Assembly: GCA_946965045.2 (NCBI GenBank)
Contig: OX337238.1
Location: 682,001-746,000, forward strand
Source: Epithemia pelagica
Taxonomy: Eukaryota > Bacillariophyta > Bacillariophyceae > Surirellales > Surirellaceae
Reading direction: 5' to 3'
Length of the DNA stretch: 64,000 bases
The notes beneath the pieces were generated by a model. That model was not told where the DNA came from, did no database searches, and was given only the letters and a program-made list of their open reading frames with translations. Positions 51,453 through 63,400 of the stretch are shown here, in pieces. Every line of letters begins with the position of its first letter. Within the stretch, counting starts at the first letter, position 1. A program made the translations under genes and the position numbers.

Positions 51453-54400
51453 ATGCTTTCTTGGTTTCAACACAATCATGGTCTAACGGTTTACACAACA
51501 AAAACATGGAGGCTCGAGGTTGTGGTTCTTTGGATTGCAGTGCTTGTCGTCCTGTGCACATGTTCCACCACCACACATGCCTTTGTCGGCCAAGTAGTAA
51601 TACAGGGTCCATCTCAACAGGCATCAACAAGAATACGGTCACAGACATCTACTTCTTCAGGGCTACAAAAGTACCGAAACCAGGAGAATAAACAGCATGT
51701 GGTGTTGGCACCAACAAGACGACGACATTCGATCGACACTAGATGGAGGACTAGTTTGGCTTCCTCATCTACAACCACGACGACTTTCTCAGTGGTATCC
51801 GAAGAAGAGAGGAGACCAGAAAGACCAGAAACCGGCAGAGTACCAGACCTGCAGTCGGCAGACCAAGACAATCCACAACAAAGAGAGTCACAAGGACAAC
51901 AGTCCTCCTCCCGAGCTTGGTCGACAAGGCCTTCCGTGACAACTACTGCCATGCACCAACCAAAACAGACGTCAACCATGGAAAAGCGTAGCAGCCACAA
52001 GACGGCGAGCATGGCTCCTCCCAAACAACAAGGACATGGCATGTCGTCCACCGCACAAACGGCATCGGCCAAGCCGAACAGGAACAATATGAAAGGAAGG
52101 AGCAAATCGTCCTGGCAAGCAGGATACTATACTTCCTTGAAGACACAAGGGTTGATCCAACGTGCTGCTGCTACCGGATCATCCTTTGGTCGGACGACGA
52201 GGCCATTGTCGTCGTCGTTGTCAACAACAACCATGTCACCTGGGACACCCCTGGGACGAGCGACGGCCGTATTGCAAACCTTGTTGTCCATTCCACCGGA
52301 TCGATGCAATGCTGCCAATCTGGTCTATGCCCTTACGCTTAGTGCCAAGCTTCAGGTACCGGCCACCAATCCCTTGCGTCACCATGGCGACGACACCACT
52401 GAAAATGACGACGAAGACGACATGGCTGTCTCACAAGAGGTGGCCGTGTTCCGTTCCTTGTTGGTCCAAGCGGTGCAGGTGATGAGAGAAATGGTGAGCA
52501 TGAAACAGAAAAAGAAGGGAGGCTTGACACCACGACAACTCTGTAATGCCGCATGGGCCTTGGCCAAACATGTGGATCGAGATCCTTTTTTGTTGCGACT
52601 CAAGGCCGAGGACCGTCCTGCTGGTTCAACACTGACTCATGACGACACACCAGCCGCAATAGGCGAGACCAAGAATGATGATGATAACAGCAACCATGTC
52701 TTGGTAGTGGATTTGGCGGTGGATGAGATTGCGGCCTCATTAATTCGTACCTTGCAAAGCAATTCGACCATGGTGAAAAATGGAGAATTGTGCATGGCCG
52801 CATGGGCCTATGGAGTGTTACGGGAACGACAACGACCTCCCGGATGGAAAACCCGTCCTCGCATGGGCACGGTTGTCTTGCCCAAACAACCACCAGCACC
52901 ACCACCATCCACCGACCATTCCTCCTTTCCCAATCACCCGGGGGCATCCTTTTTTCAATTTGTGCGCAATGAGGAATGGGATTCCAAAAGTCGACGACCG
53001 ATGCACAACCCTTCCAGGAAATTATTTGGAAAACTCAAGGTACCCGAGGTTCATGACGACGAAGAAAACGACGACAACTTGGAGGAGGACGTCATTCAAG
53101 TTCCTTCTCCGACAATTACAGACTTCCTCTTTGATGAGATAGCCTTGGCTCTCAATCAACCAGCAGTGATTGGTGTAGAACCACATTTGGAGGCCGTCGT
53201 GAATGGAACTGAACTGTTTGGCAGCAGCGACTTGAGTGATGTGGAACTGGGAGAAGAAGAAGATAGTGTTGCCTGGCGCATTGACACGTGTCAGTGGAAT
53301 GAATTGGCCATTGTGGCATGGGCGTTTGCGACACATGGATGGTCCTGCTCTCCGTCGGCAGAGTTGGTACTCATGCGAATTGCCAATGAAACAACACGGC
53401 GACTCAAGAAGGGGCAGCGACTACCACTCAAGGCCAATGGAAGCTACATGCCCTACAAGCTGAGCCGTTATGCAGGCGAACATAAGAGCAAACGGGCGAG
53501 TAGTCGGGATATTGCCCAACTCATTTGGTCGTTGGGAATTGCGCAATCGGACAATTTCCGGTTGGCCGACTCGTTGGTTGCAGTGGTGGAAACGTTGCGG
53601 GACAATCTGCGGCACTATCAGATGAACAACAAGGATGGACCATCGTACTTTTCGCGCTGGAGTTGTGCCGATTTGGTGCAAGTCGCATTGTCACTGGCGC
53701 ATGCTCGCATGGATGAAAGCGAAATCCTCTGTGCTCTGTACCAGGAATCATTACGACGGCTACCCACTCGGGGGAATTCCGATTCCATGGATGGCAATCG
53801 GCAGACATTTTTCTTTTGGGAGGTTACGATTTTACTTTGGGCGCAAGCCCGATTACACTTGACTGTGGAACAAGATGCAATATTTGAGGAATTCTCAACC
53901 GCGGTTGTAGCCTCTCTTCATGCGGCGGCAGTAGAAGCCCAGGACGGCGAAACGCAGAGCTTGCAATCGATTGGTATAGGATCACAAGAAAAGGCAAACT
54001 TGGTCTGGTCCCTCGTCATTCTGGAACAATACAATTCATCCACGTCCATTGATCTCTTGTCTCGTATCTTTGCCGAAGTGTCTTCGGAATGCCAAGTGGA
54101 GGGTTGTATTCAGTTGGAGCATGCGCATCAATTATGGCAAGCCTTGTTTTTGCTGGAGAGCGAGAGTCCACTGGCAGTGGCCGATACACCAGCATGGTTT
54201 CGTGATTATTTGCAATCGCAATGGCGGAATGAAAAGGCGCGGCCCAAATTGAGCAGTGCACGACACCGCGCTCTCAGTCACACCTTGTCCCAAATGGGTG
54301 TGGCGCATCACAACGAAGACGAAGAGGACATTGATGTCGCTATCGTTCTAGAACCGAATGCGCTGTGGACCCACCAAGCCGCCTGGAAGACGGCCAGCGA

Positions 54401-54815
54401 GCATGGAGGAGCACAGGACGTTCCCAATGGCAACAGGAACGGTGAATGCATCGTAAAAGTTGCCGTTGAATTTGATGGACCCAATCATTTCACTCGACAC
54501 GCCGTCGTCAAAGGCAAACAAAGTAACTCCCCCAAGTCTCCCTCGCACATAGGACCATCCGCTGCGGCCGAGTCCCCTCCCCCACCACGGTCCTTGGGTC
54601 ATTCGATTCTCAAGTACCGGTTACTGAAAAAACAGGGTTGGACCGTGATTCGAATTCCCTATTATGAATTTGACAAAATTCCATTTTGGGCAAGTATGGA
54701 ACGACAGCGCTATCTCCAGCGGCTGTTGAAAACTCATTCCACGCTGAAATTCAGTGACGCGGACGTTTCGGAATACAAACCGCCCGTATTGGATCGCAAA
54801 TCGCGATTTGACTAG
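51453..54815 (+). CDS. Plastid-targeted RAP-domain RNA-binding protein with helical repeats
   Basis: From ATG 51453 the protein has about 1,120 residues (ATG 51384 is an upstream alternative). It opens with a hydrophobic signal (LEVVVLWIAVLVVLCTC) ending at THAFVGQ, an AF-type plastid cleavage site. A long Ser/Thr/Gln-rich linker follows. From about residue 280 there are repeated helical units with the AW/VW signature: LCNAAWALAKH, LCMAAWAYGVL, LAIVAWAFATHG, IAQLIWSLGIAQ, ANLVWSLVILEQ. These resemble the OPR/heptatricopeptide units of RAP proteins. The C-terminal RAP domain is clear: VAVEFDGPNHFTRH, then LGHSILKYRLLKKQGWTVIR and IPYYEFDKIP. Such proteins process or stabilise organellar RNAs. 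An acidic insert is present near residue 535. Confidence 0.88.
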   Translation: MLSWFQHNHGLTVYTTKTWRLEVVVLWIAVLVVLCTCSTTTHAFVGQVVIQGPSQQASTRIRSQTSTSSGLQKYRNQENKQHVVLAPTRRRHSIDTRWRTSLASSSTTTTTFSVVSEEERRPERPETGRVPDLQSADQDNPQQRESQGQQSSSRAWSTRPSVTTTAMHQPKQTSTMEKRSSHKTASMAPPKQQGHGMSSTAQTASAKPNRNNMKGRSKSSWQAGYYTSLKTQGLIQRAAATGSSFGRTTRPLSSSLSTTTMSPGTPLGRATAVLQTLLSIPPDRCNAANLVYALTLSAKLQVPATNPLRHHGDDTTENDDEDDMAVSQEVAVFRSLLVQAVQVMREMVSMKQKKKGGLTPRQLCNAAWALAKHVDRDPFLLRLKAEDRPAGSTLTHDDTPAAIGETKNDDDNSNHVLVVDLAVDEIAASLIRTLQSNSTMVKNGELCMAAWAYGVLRERQRPPGWKTRPRMGTVVLPKQPPAPPPSTDHSSFPNHPGASFFQFVRNEEWDSKSRRPMHNPSRKLFGKLKVPEVHDDEENDDNLEEDVIQVPSPTITDFLFDEIALALNQPAVIGVEPHLEAVVNGTELFGSSDLSDVELGEEEDSVAWRIDTCQWNELAIVAWAFATHGWSCSPSAELVLMRIANETTRRLKKGQRLPLKANGSYMPYKLSRYAGEHKSKRASSRDIAQLIWSLGIAQSDNFRLADSLVAVVETLRDNLRHYQMNNKDGPSYFSRWSCADLVQVALSLAHARMDESEILCALYQESLRRLPTRGNSDSMDGNRQTFFFWEVTILLWAQARLHLTVEQDAIFEEFSTAVVASLHAAAVEAQDGETQSLQSIGIGSQEKANLVWSLVILEQYNSSTSIDLLSRIFAEVSSECQVEGCIQLEHAHQLWQALFLLESESPLAVADTPAWFRDYLQSQWRNEKARPKLSSARHRALSHTLSQMGVAHHNEDEEDIDVAIVLEPNALWTHQAAWKTASEHGGAQDVPNGNRNGECIVKVAVEFDGPNHFTRHAVVKGKQSNSPKSPSHIGPSAAAESPPPPRSLGHSILKYRLLKKQGWTVIRIPYYEFDKIPFWASMERQRYLQRLLKTHSTLKFSDADVSEYKPPVLDRKSRFD

Positions 54816-55332
54816 GCCTCGGACTGTAAATGCTACTGAAACGATATACCATTGATAAAAATAGATAGGATGGCCTTGCATCTTTCCCATATAGAGCGTA
54901 TCCTCTCAAATATCGGAACCATTCCGCACCTGAACCGGGGGGAAAAGAGAGAATAGGTCATTTGTCAGAGATGTGCGCGATCTATAGGGCTTCAGTTTCT
55001 CATTGTCACTGAAACAGTAAATGAAGCATGGACTGGTTGTGGTGTACTATTAATGACACCAATGCCCCCATTTCTCGAAGTGTGCGCGTCAGGGTTAAAA
55101 AGCTCGATTTTCAGTTTCGCAGCATGGCAAGAAGCTCAGACCCTCAGGATAGTAATGAAAAGATTCTCGTCATTCGCACAGCACTTGACATTTCTCGCAA
55201 CTCCAACAACAACGACGGTATGGAAGAGGAACACAGTCACGTACCAATACTACTAGTATCGATTGTCAATGCCACACTGGACAGTCGCAGTGTCACCCAT
55301 CCGTTTGCTTGCTAAGAAAACAGAGGTCTTGT
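54816..55332. other. Convergent 3' spacer
   Basis: Lies between the stops of the RAP gene and the Prx/Grx-like gene. No gene features are seen. Confidence 0.5.
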
Positions 55333-56925
55333 TCAAGAGCTAGTGTCGTTGTGTACAAGCTCTTTTTCTCGTTCGACCATGGTTTGCAATTTTCCCGATT
55401 CTTTGAGAGCCGCCAAGCCCGGAAAGGATCCATTGGTCGTTCCTGTAAACAAACCTCCAATATGTTGTCCTTGGACAAAGATTTGCGGTAAGGACGACTG
55501 TCCCGTTTGTTCCAGCAAGGCGGTGCGCACGGCACTCTGGTCCTTGTCGAGCCAAAACCACTCGACTCCCACTGGCACGACATGATATACAATGCCCAAT
55601 TCGTCCAAGACGGCTCGGGCTTCTTGGGAAAAGGGAGACCATTGATAGGTATAGAGTACGACCGTGTGTTTGGCGATTGTCGTTTGAATCGTGGCCGTGG
55701 CCGCGGCCACATGCGTCTCGTCGACTCCCAGCAGTTTGCTTTGCCAACGATTTTCCCATTGAAACACGAGAGAAAACACTTGGAGCGCCTTGCCAATGGG
55801 TTTCCAAATGCCTCGTCCTCGTTGGAATTTGCCTCCACCCGTATCGGGCAAGTTCAAGGGATTGCCGGCCAGCTCTTGGCCCAGAATGGGTGCCAAAAAG
55901 GACAGCGGTCGTGCCATGGTTTCCGAATAGGTCAAGACCCCCCGCGATTGGTACGAATACACGACTTGTGGTTGTGGTTGTTGTTGGTCATGCTTGAACC
56001 AATACGTGGCTCCTCGTTGCGCAATGAGCAAGGGATTCGACACGTACGTGTCCCAATTGGTCAAGACTTGGACCATGTTTCGGAGTCTTACCGTGGCCAA
56101 TTCCACCGGTCGTTGATAGCCTGTTTCATCGGCAAAGTATTGCTGGTAGGAAATCCAGGGTCCCACTTGGACCGGTCCAACACCGGGTCCAATGGTGACA
56201 AAGCCAGCCTCGACCACGGCATCCTTCCGAAACCGTTCCGGTGCCGACCGGTCTCCGAAATAACCGCGCAGAATTTCCGCCAGGGTTCCCGGTGCACCAA
56301 TTCCGGCACACATGGCCAAATACTTCAACCATGCCGTTGCCATGGGACGCAGCAGTTCGGCTTCCATTTCGGGAGGAGGAGCACCACCCGGCAATTGGTT
56401 CAAGGCCAAGCGTAGGACCGCATCCGAAATACTGTTGGGTATGGACAAATTGGGACCGGCATACAACTCCAACTCTCGGTACAATTGAGCCGTGGGATCG
56501 AGACGCAAGAGGGTGGGATCCAATCCCGTAAAGTTGCAAAATTGTTGTCCTGCCGGCACGTTACCAATCCCAATCACACACAAGGTGACACCCTCTTGTT
56601 TCAAGGCTGGTTGGGCTGCTACCAAGAACTCGACATATTCCATGGAATCAAATTCTCCCAATTGCGGCAACAGGACCACCAGAATTTGGTCGTTGTCGTC
56701 ATGGTTCTCGGAGAAGGCTACCGTGGGTTGACCGGTTTGGGGATCCACCAGAGAGGTTGAGGTTCGAATCATGTCATAGGCAGAGGACGACGACGATTGT
56801 TGTGGAATCGAAAAGGCACCAACAACCACACAATTCCATTGATCCATCACAAGCGCCACCACCACAAGCGCAAACCATGCACTGGAACAAGAACGAGAAG
56901 AAGAACTGCACTGGAATTTTGTCAT
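55333..56925 (-). CDS. Plastid-targeted peroxiredoxin-like/glutaredoxin-like fusion; glutaredoxin cysteines lost
   Basis: From ATG 56925 the protein has 530 residues (ATG 56967 is upstream). The N-terminus is a signal peptide ([20 protein letters not shown]) ending in GAFSIP, the diatom AF motif for plastid import. The first domain resembles AhpC/TSA_2 (PRXL2-type) thioredoxin folds: [20 protein letters not shown], then [16 protein letters not shown] and [19 protein letters not shown]. The last about 110 residues are glutaredoxin-like: [40 protein letters not shown] and [12 protein letters not shown]. Where glutaredoxins have CPYC this one has SPFS (codons TCT and TCC), so both redox cysteines are gone while cis-Pro and the GG glutathione-site loop remain. 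It may bind a thiol ligand without redox chemistry. Confidence 0.82.
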   Translation of the reverse strand: MTKFQCSSSSRSCSSAWFALVVVALVMDQWNCVVVGAFSIPQQSSSSSAYDMIRTSTSLVDPQTGQPTVAFSENHDDNDQILVVLLPQLGEFDSMEYVEFLVAAQPALKQEGVTLCVIGIGNVPAGQQFCNFTGLDPTLLRLDPTAQLYRELELYAGPNLSIPNSISDAVLRLALNQLPGGAPPPEMEAELLRPMATAWLKYLAMCAGIGAPGTLAEILRGYFGDRSAPERFRKDAVVEAGFVTIGPGVGPVQVGPWISYQQYFADETGYQRPVELATVRLRNMVQVLTNWDTYVSNPLLIAQRGATYWFKHDQQQPQPQVVYSYQSRGVLTYSETMARPLSFLAPILGQELAGNPLNLPDTGGGKFQRGRGIWKPIGKALQVFSLVFQWENRWQSKLLGVDETHVAAATATIQTTIAKHTVVLYTYQWSPFSQEARAVLDELGIVYHVVPVGVEWFWLDKDQSAVRTALLEQTGQSSLPQIFVQGQHIGGLFTGTTNGSFPGLAALKESGKLQTMVEREKELVHNDTSS

Positions 56926-57413
56926 GGTGATTGGCGGCCATTGGTTGGATTTTGTTTTGGCGCTCATCTCTGCTCATCCATTGGATCTTTTGTGGGGCAG
57001 ACAGACGGACACATAATGTGCGACTAACAAGCGTCTCGAAAGCGTGGCGTGCTCGAAAAGGCAGTGCCGGATCTCGCGTCAGCCGGCCCACTCTGAGACG
57101 CGGTCTCAAAATCGGCGAAACTAGCGATTCCATTAGGAAGTTCCACCTCTTGTGTGTGACGACCTGAATGACGACGTTCGTTTGATTTGTGTGGGTGTTC
57201 TTTCATCCTTGTTGTTTCCTTTCTCTCTCGTTTGGAAGTATAGACGAATCAACATTTCCAGTGGAATTTCCAGAGACACTGCCACAACGAGTATAGCAAC
57301 AAAAGACCCAACCCTTATTCCCACACAACAAAAGTACTTGGCAGAATGAACCATTCCAGATAAAACACTGTCATCAGTCAGTCGATATTGAAACGGGAAC
57401 GGGGAAAAACGAA
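56926..57413. promoter_or_regulatory. Divergent intergenic region
   Basis: Separates the minus-strand Prx/Grx-like gene from the plus-strand giant frame, so both promoters must lie here. I see no unambiguous motif. Confidence 0.4.
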
Positions 57414-60400
57414 ATGCCGCGACGGCCCTTGGAGGAACGGAGACGATCGACTGGTGACACCAGGACCAAGTCACACCCACCATCAGTGTCTCCATCCAAT
57501 CGACGTTCGATTCGCCAGGACTATTATTCTAATGATGATGGTGGTGGTGGTCCATCCGTGTCGTCCCCCCACTTTCAAATCCTGGAACAACATGGTGCTT
57601 CCTTTGCCTCGACATCGCCCGTCATTAATTATGGTGCACCATCTCCTCGCCATGATTCTCCGACTCGTCGTCGTCGTCGTCAGTCGTACCAGTTTCCGAT
57701 CGACAACGATCAACCATCCATGGCGGTGACCAACTCTCCTCGGCAAACGAGACCCCAACATCCGCATCATCCAACGTCGTCCTCATCACCTCCCGACTCG
57801 ACCACCTCCTCGTCGGCTTCCTTGGTGTGGTATCCGAATAACGACAACCATCCTCACAAGTACCATGCATGGTTTCAGCAGCAGCAGCAGGACCATCCTT
57901 CGGAACAGGCCACGGAATCCTCACGCGATGTCTACGTGGAATATACCACCAAGGGTGGACGTAGTTGGCTCATGGAACAAGAAGAACACTATCAACAGGA
58001 GCAACAGCAGCAACGCCAACAACAAGAGCCACAGCCACACTCCAAACACACGAGTTTCATGGCACAACCAAAACGAAGCAGATTCCATCCAACCACCACT
58101 CAACGGATGGAACAACGTCCGGAACCACAGGACCGAATCATCCATGACCCGGTAGACCAAAGTAGTCGGAGTCAGGAGGACCCTAGCACCAGCAGCAGTC
58201 ACCCGTGGAACAACCACAACCACAACAGTAACAACAACCACAACAACAACATGGCCAGTGGCATTAGCAGTGAAGAGGAGGAGGAGGATGACGACGAGGC
58301 CTTTCAAAGCAACAATAGTGCCATTTTGTGGGAACACTTGTTGTCCTTGGCCGATGGAATGCCTCCCGAAACCAACAACAACAACCAGAAAATGACCAGA
58401 GCCATCAGAACGAGAACGAGACCAACGTCCCCCATTCCAGTGTCGAGTCCACGTCGAATCAACCACAACCACCACAACAGCACTACGACACGAATGCAGA
58501 CATCTCCCAACAGCAGTGGAGCGAGAAACAACAGGAGAAGGCGACGCATGGAACAACCCTTGTCACCCCTTCCCCCTCCTACACGACCCACGATGGTGTC
58601 GTCGTCCCCGCATTCCATTTCCCCTCCACCACCACCAACAACAGCCCTCCATTCTCCACGGATGCACTGGGACCACCCAAAGTCGATTCCCGACCACGAC
58701 AACGACAAGTACCAAAAGGACGATGGCGGTACCGTGACAACGATTGCCGATGGTACCACGGTGGCAACCCGAACGGGGAACAATGTCCTCAGGATGCAAG
58801 AATCAACCCCCCGTGTGGTGTTGCTCAAACCCAATCCGTCCTTGTCATCGTCGTCCAGTCAAAACGATGCACACGAAACCCAAGTTCCAGGCGCTGCCTG
58901 TTGGCAAACCTTGTGTTGGGATCCAACTTGTTTGCAAGATTCGAATGGAGAGTGTTGTTGTGGTTGGCGTCCAGGAAACGGTCGTTCCAGGACAATCGCC
59001 AACACTACGAATCCTGGCAACACCAATCTGGATGGCACACGTGTCTCCATTGAGCCGACCCTTGCCAATGGTCCCCACAACAACAACAATAACAACAAGG
59101 ACAATGGTATGGCTGCGGACTGTCGCGCCTCTGCCGCCTTGACACAAGAGAATGGAGTTCCAATGGTGGTGGAAACCACGGTACAACCACCGTCGGTATC
59201 TTCCGTGTTGTCGCCCGTGTTGCGTCGATGGCACAAGACTCCTCCACAATCCTCCATTCCAACAGCAAGTCCATCGCCACGGCATGGAGCCAAGTCGTCG
59301 TGGAACCAAAAAAAGCAAACAAACAGTAGCAACAACAAGAAACGACGAGAATCGGAACCTCCTCCCGTCGTGGATCATTCTGGTCCATGGAGGAGCCCGG
59401 ACGCGGCGGCTGTGGAGCAACGAGAACCACGCCACTCGGACGAGAGACCAAAGAGTCCTCGTCGTCGGGCCAAGTCACTGTCTCCCAATCGACAACGGCG
59501 ACGACGACGACGACAACAAATCTTGAGTTGGGCCCGAAAACAATATCAAAACCGCCGAGTACATCACCTGGGCGAGACACGGCACACTCCGCCGGCACCA
59601 GCCACGCCTCCACCACCACCCCTTCGTACGATTACCGTGATTGAATGGAGGCAACCCGACGATGGTACCGTAGTCTTTCATGTCGATGAAGATGACCAAC
59701 AAAATTCAAAGGGTCGTTCCGTGACAAGAACGGATGTGCAAACTCCGACAAACACGGACAGGCAAACTCATTCCACGACAGGCACAGAAAAAAGCACACA
59801 ACAGAAACGATTCGATTCCAAACCACCCATTGAGAGTGCGGAACAAGCAGGCGTAAAACGAGCGTCGGATGGGTCCCTCGATCACCGAACCGAATTTCTC
59901 CGTCAACGAGATCAACCGGTATTTGACCTGTCGAGCAGTAGCAAGAGTGCGCCTGCGGCGGATTTGGATAGCACTTCGGATTTGTCGCTCTTTCTTTTGA
60001 AACAACAACAGAAACAGAAGGCAAGCCTGTATTCAGAAACAAACGACACACCAACGGAACAAAACACGCCAACTAGTTCTGCTTCAATACAACCAAAAGT
60101 GGCTCTTGTGGAACAACCGCCACAATCAGGGGGGTCAACATCGGGAAAAGGGGAAACTATGGGGAGTGGGGAAAACTCGAGTAATGACCAACAGCCTCGC
60201 AAAGAGGAGAAAGCGCCAGTGGCACATGAGCCATTGTTGGCAGCTGAGCAACAGCAAGGCACGACACCTAATACGAACACAAAAAACGACAAGGAGGTTG
60301 AGGAAGGCGAAATTGAAATTGTCTTTGTGGAAGATGACCAGTTTCAACATCCCACAAATTTTTCCTATGGGGATCCACGAGGCATTGTGTTTGACTGGTT

Positions 60401-63400
60401 GCCACAGCCGAGTCCTATGGGGCAAGAGCAGGAGCAAGAGATCATTTCTGTCATATCTCTCGAAGACGAGAACGTTCAGAAAGAAGAAATCTTTAGTCCT
60501 GTTATTTCGCTTGCTTCATCGAATCATGCAAACAATGGGACATTCGGTTCAAGTCCCAGGCCGAAACGGGTGGCAAAGGCCTCTCGGGCAAACGCGACGG
60601 GGAGACTTTCACAGTCATCCCCCAGACCACCACGTTACGAGGAAAACTCCCTGAAGAAGCACCAACCCTTCCAGAAGAAACACGACACTGATCAACAGAA
60701 GAGGAGCGAAAAAGAAAAGACGGCCGCAGTATACTCTTTTGTAGTCTCACCGCCAATCGCAAACGAAGTAGCCAGATCACCGCACATTGACAGAAAAGCT
60801 GACTCCCCCCAGACTGCACAGCTTGATCTCCCAGATCTAGATCATCAGAAGGCTACAATGGACATTCCAAGAGAGGGCACTAAAAAGGACGTTGCACACG
60901 AGAAAAAGGAAGTAATTCAATCGGTGGCATTTGAGAAAGCGACAGCGTCTCCTTGTTACGACAAATCCATCGAGTCGCCTCGGACAGCCGTACGCCCTCC
61001 TCGTCCAGAAAGCGCGAAGAAAGCCAGGATCATGTCTCCATGGAAAGCAAAGTCTCTTGATCAGAAAGGTACAGGTACGGTAGAACAAGACGTCATTATT
61101 GTGGATGCGCTTTGTGCTAGTGAAACGACACAGCTCGCTCCTCCTTCGTCTTTTGTGAAGACTGACAAGCGAAGTTCCATTGAGGATCATCAACGACAAA
61201 ATCCATCGATCAAAAGACACGACGATAGAAACAAATCGAAACCACATAATCGTCCAATGTCTCCAAGTCACACTTCTTCTCCGAAGCGCAACAGTTTTGA
61301 AACGCAAAACCATAGCAAGACGAAGCAGGTGGACTGGGTTACACGACGACAACATTTGCGCGATTATGCAACTGCTAGAAGAAGAGAAAGCCCAGAGAAA
61401 AGTGGACCACAATATGCTGAGGAAGAGCAATTTAAAGCCCCGTCTCGTGGGATGGAGATAACTGTGCATCACCGGAAAGGAGATCCACAAGATGTCGAAA
61501 TTATTTCGTTGCTCTCCATGGAGGATTGTACAACAAAACTCTATCCGTCGATGTCCAAACCAGTTGTTCCCAATGTTATTGCTCTGTCAGATCAACAAGC
61601 GTTGGTTCCGTACCAGAAACCTACGAAAACAAAGAACAAGAAGGGAAGAGTACCACGTCCACGAGTTCACGTAGTTGATGCAGAAAAGGAAGTGAAAAAC
61701 ATCCTCCAGAGACAACAACTGGAGCGATGGCTGAGAAAGCCACCTCCCACACCCAAAATTTCATCGCGGGTGGGCTCCGTATCCGCACTGATCAAAGTTC
61801 AAAAACAGAAACGAAATCAGCAAAGACCTGATCCCCAGGATCATGGTCCACTCCTATCTTCTCATACTAAAGAAGGGAAAAGAAAGGATCCAGACGAAGG
61901 CTCAGAATCCCCAAAACGGCGGATAGGACCTGATCCAAGCGAAAATGCAGCAGCTCTTTCCCCTGAGAAGGGTCCCGATCCGCCCGGTTCCATACTTAGA
62001 GAAAGTAAATGGATTGAAAATATGCAGTCGACACAACTCATTTCTGGTAGTCGAAATCATGCGCGATACATGGTGGAGGAGAGTCTGAACGATGACGGCC
62101 GTCCGCTGCATATTTTGGAGATCATGGCGAGGCAGGCAAAGAATCGTTCATCAAGCAAACCTCTGTTTTCTTCGTCGCTCTGGGCGAGCGGAATGGATTC
62201 GAGGTACGGGGCCTCGCCACGGATCAACCAGGGAGACAGCAGTCATTTTGACTTAACCGTTTACGAAGAAACAGCAAGAGACGACGAAAAATTCCTTGTA
62301 TCTCCACGAAAAACTGATCCGCCTTTATTATCTTCAGTGATAGAAGATGAGAATCATTCCCAAGTGATCTCTTCTCTCTCGGCTACTTTCAGCAGGGAGA
62401 GCGATAAGGAGAATCCTGAGCGGCGTAATACATCTGGGTTTCTGGCTCTGGATGATCCTGGGGGTATCATCGCCGTGCGTTCAAAGGCATCTCCTGGTCG
62501 CGGCCATCGCCAGAGATCGGAGAACATGTCCATCCCTCATCGGACTCGGTCAATACCGACCAGTGATGATTTTCCTGATGAGATTGCTGTGAAAACTCAT
62601 GTTCATAACCAACATGTCCACGGAAGCCATTCAAATGGAAACCAACTCGAGGCAAGACTGTCCAAAAGAAAATTACTTCCTGCACTTGAAATTACTGATC
62701 CCAAGGAACATGATTCGGAAGGGTGCGAGCCTCCTGGCTCAGGAAGTGAAGCGAACCCTGTGAAGGACTGTGGGAATGACTCTTTGGCTCGACATGATTT
62801 GAACAACGATCAGAAAGGGCAAACGAAACAGCCACCAGCCGATGTCACAACGCAAGAAATCGAAGCGGTGAACGACAATTGGTCAGAGAATTCAGTTCAG
62901 TTACAGGGGCAGCTCGTCGAAGAAGGTGGAAGCGGTCTAACTTCCGGGGATGCTGGATCAAAGGCAGTACCTTCCATTGATCTCTCAGACCTAAGTTCCG
63001 AGAACAAGTCCATGACAAAAGTCGCTCCGTCAAAAACTGAAATAGATACTTCGGATGGAGACCCTGTTTCAAAAATTGATCAAGTTCAACGAGAAGCAGA
63101 CTTGGATCAAGTCGAAGAAAAATGTTCCAGCAGTTCTAAAACAGATTATCGACAACTTTCTCTTGGACCGATGGAAAACAGTGGAAGTCTTGATCCTGGG
63201 GACGAGATCGTGGAAGGTCACGACTTATATCTGGGATGTGATACGATATCGGTGGGAGGGAATGTTAACGCTGGTATGACAGCATCGTCACCTTCATATA
63301 CACGTTCGGCAGTCGGCAAAAAGGACGCCGGTGCAATTACAATTTCGCAACCATTGGTCTCGTCGACTGCTGAATTGAACCGAGAGAATAGTTTGAACTT

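Noticed and set aside
57921-58556. 211-codon minus frame rich in Val, Leu and Arg with membrane-like stretches
   Set aside because: It is the complement of Asn/Gln/His-rich codon repeats in the giant plus-strand frame, which is open over 6.5 kb; the hydrophobic look is a codon artefact.
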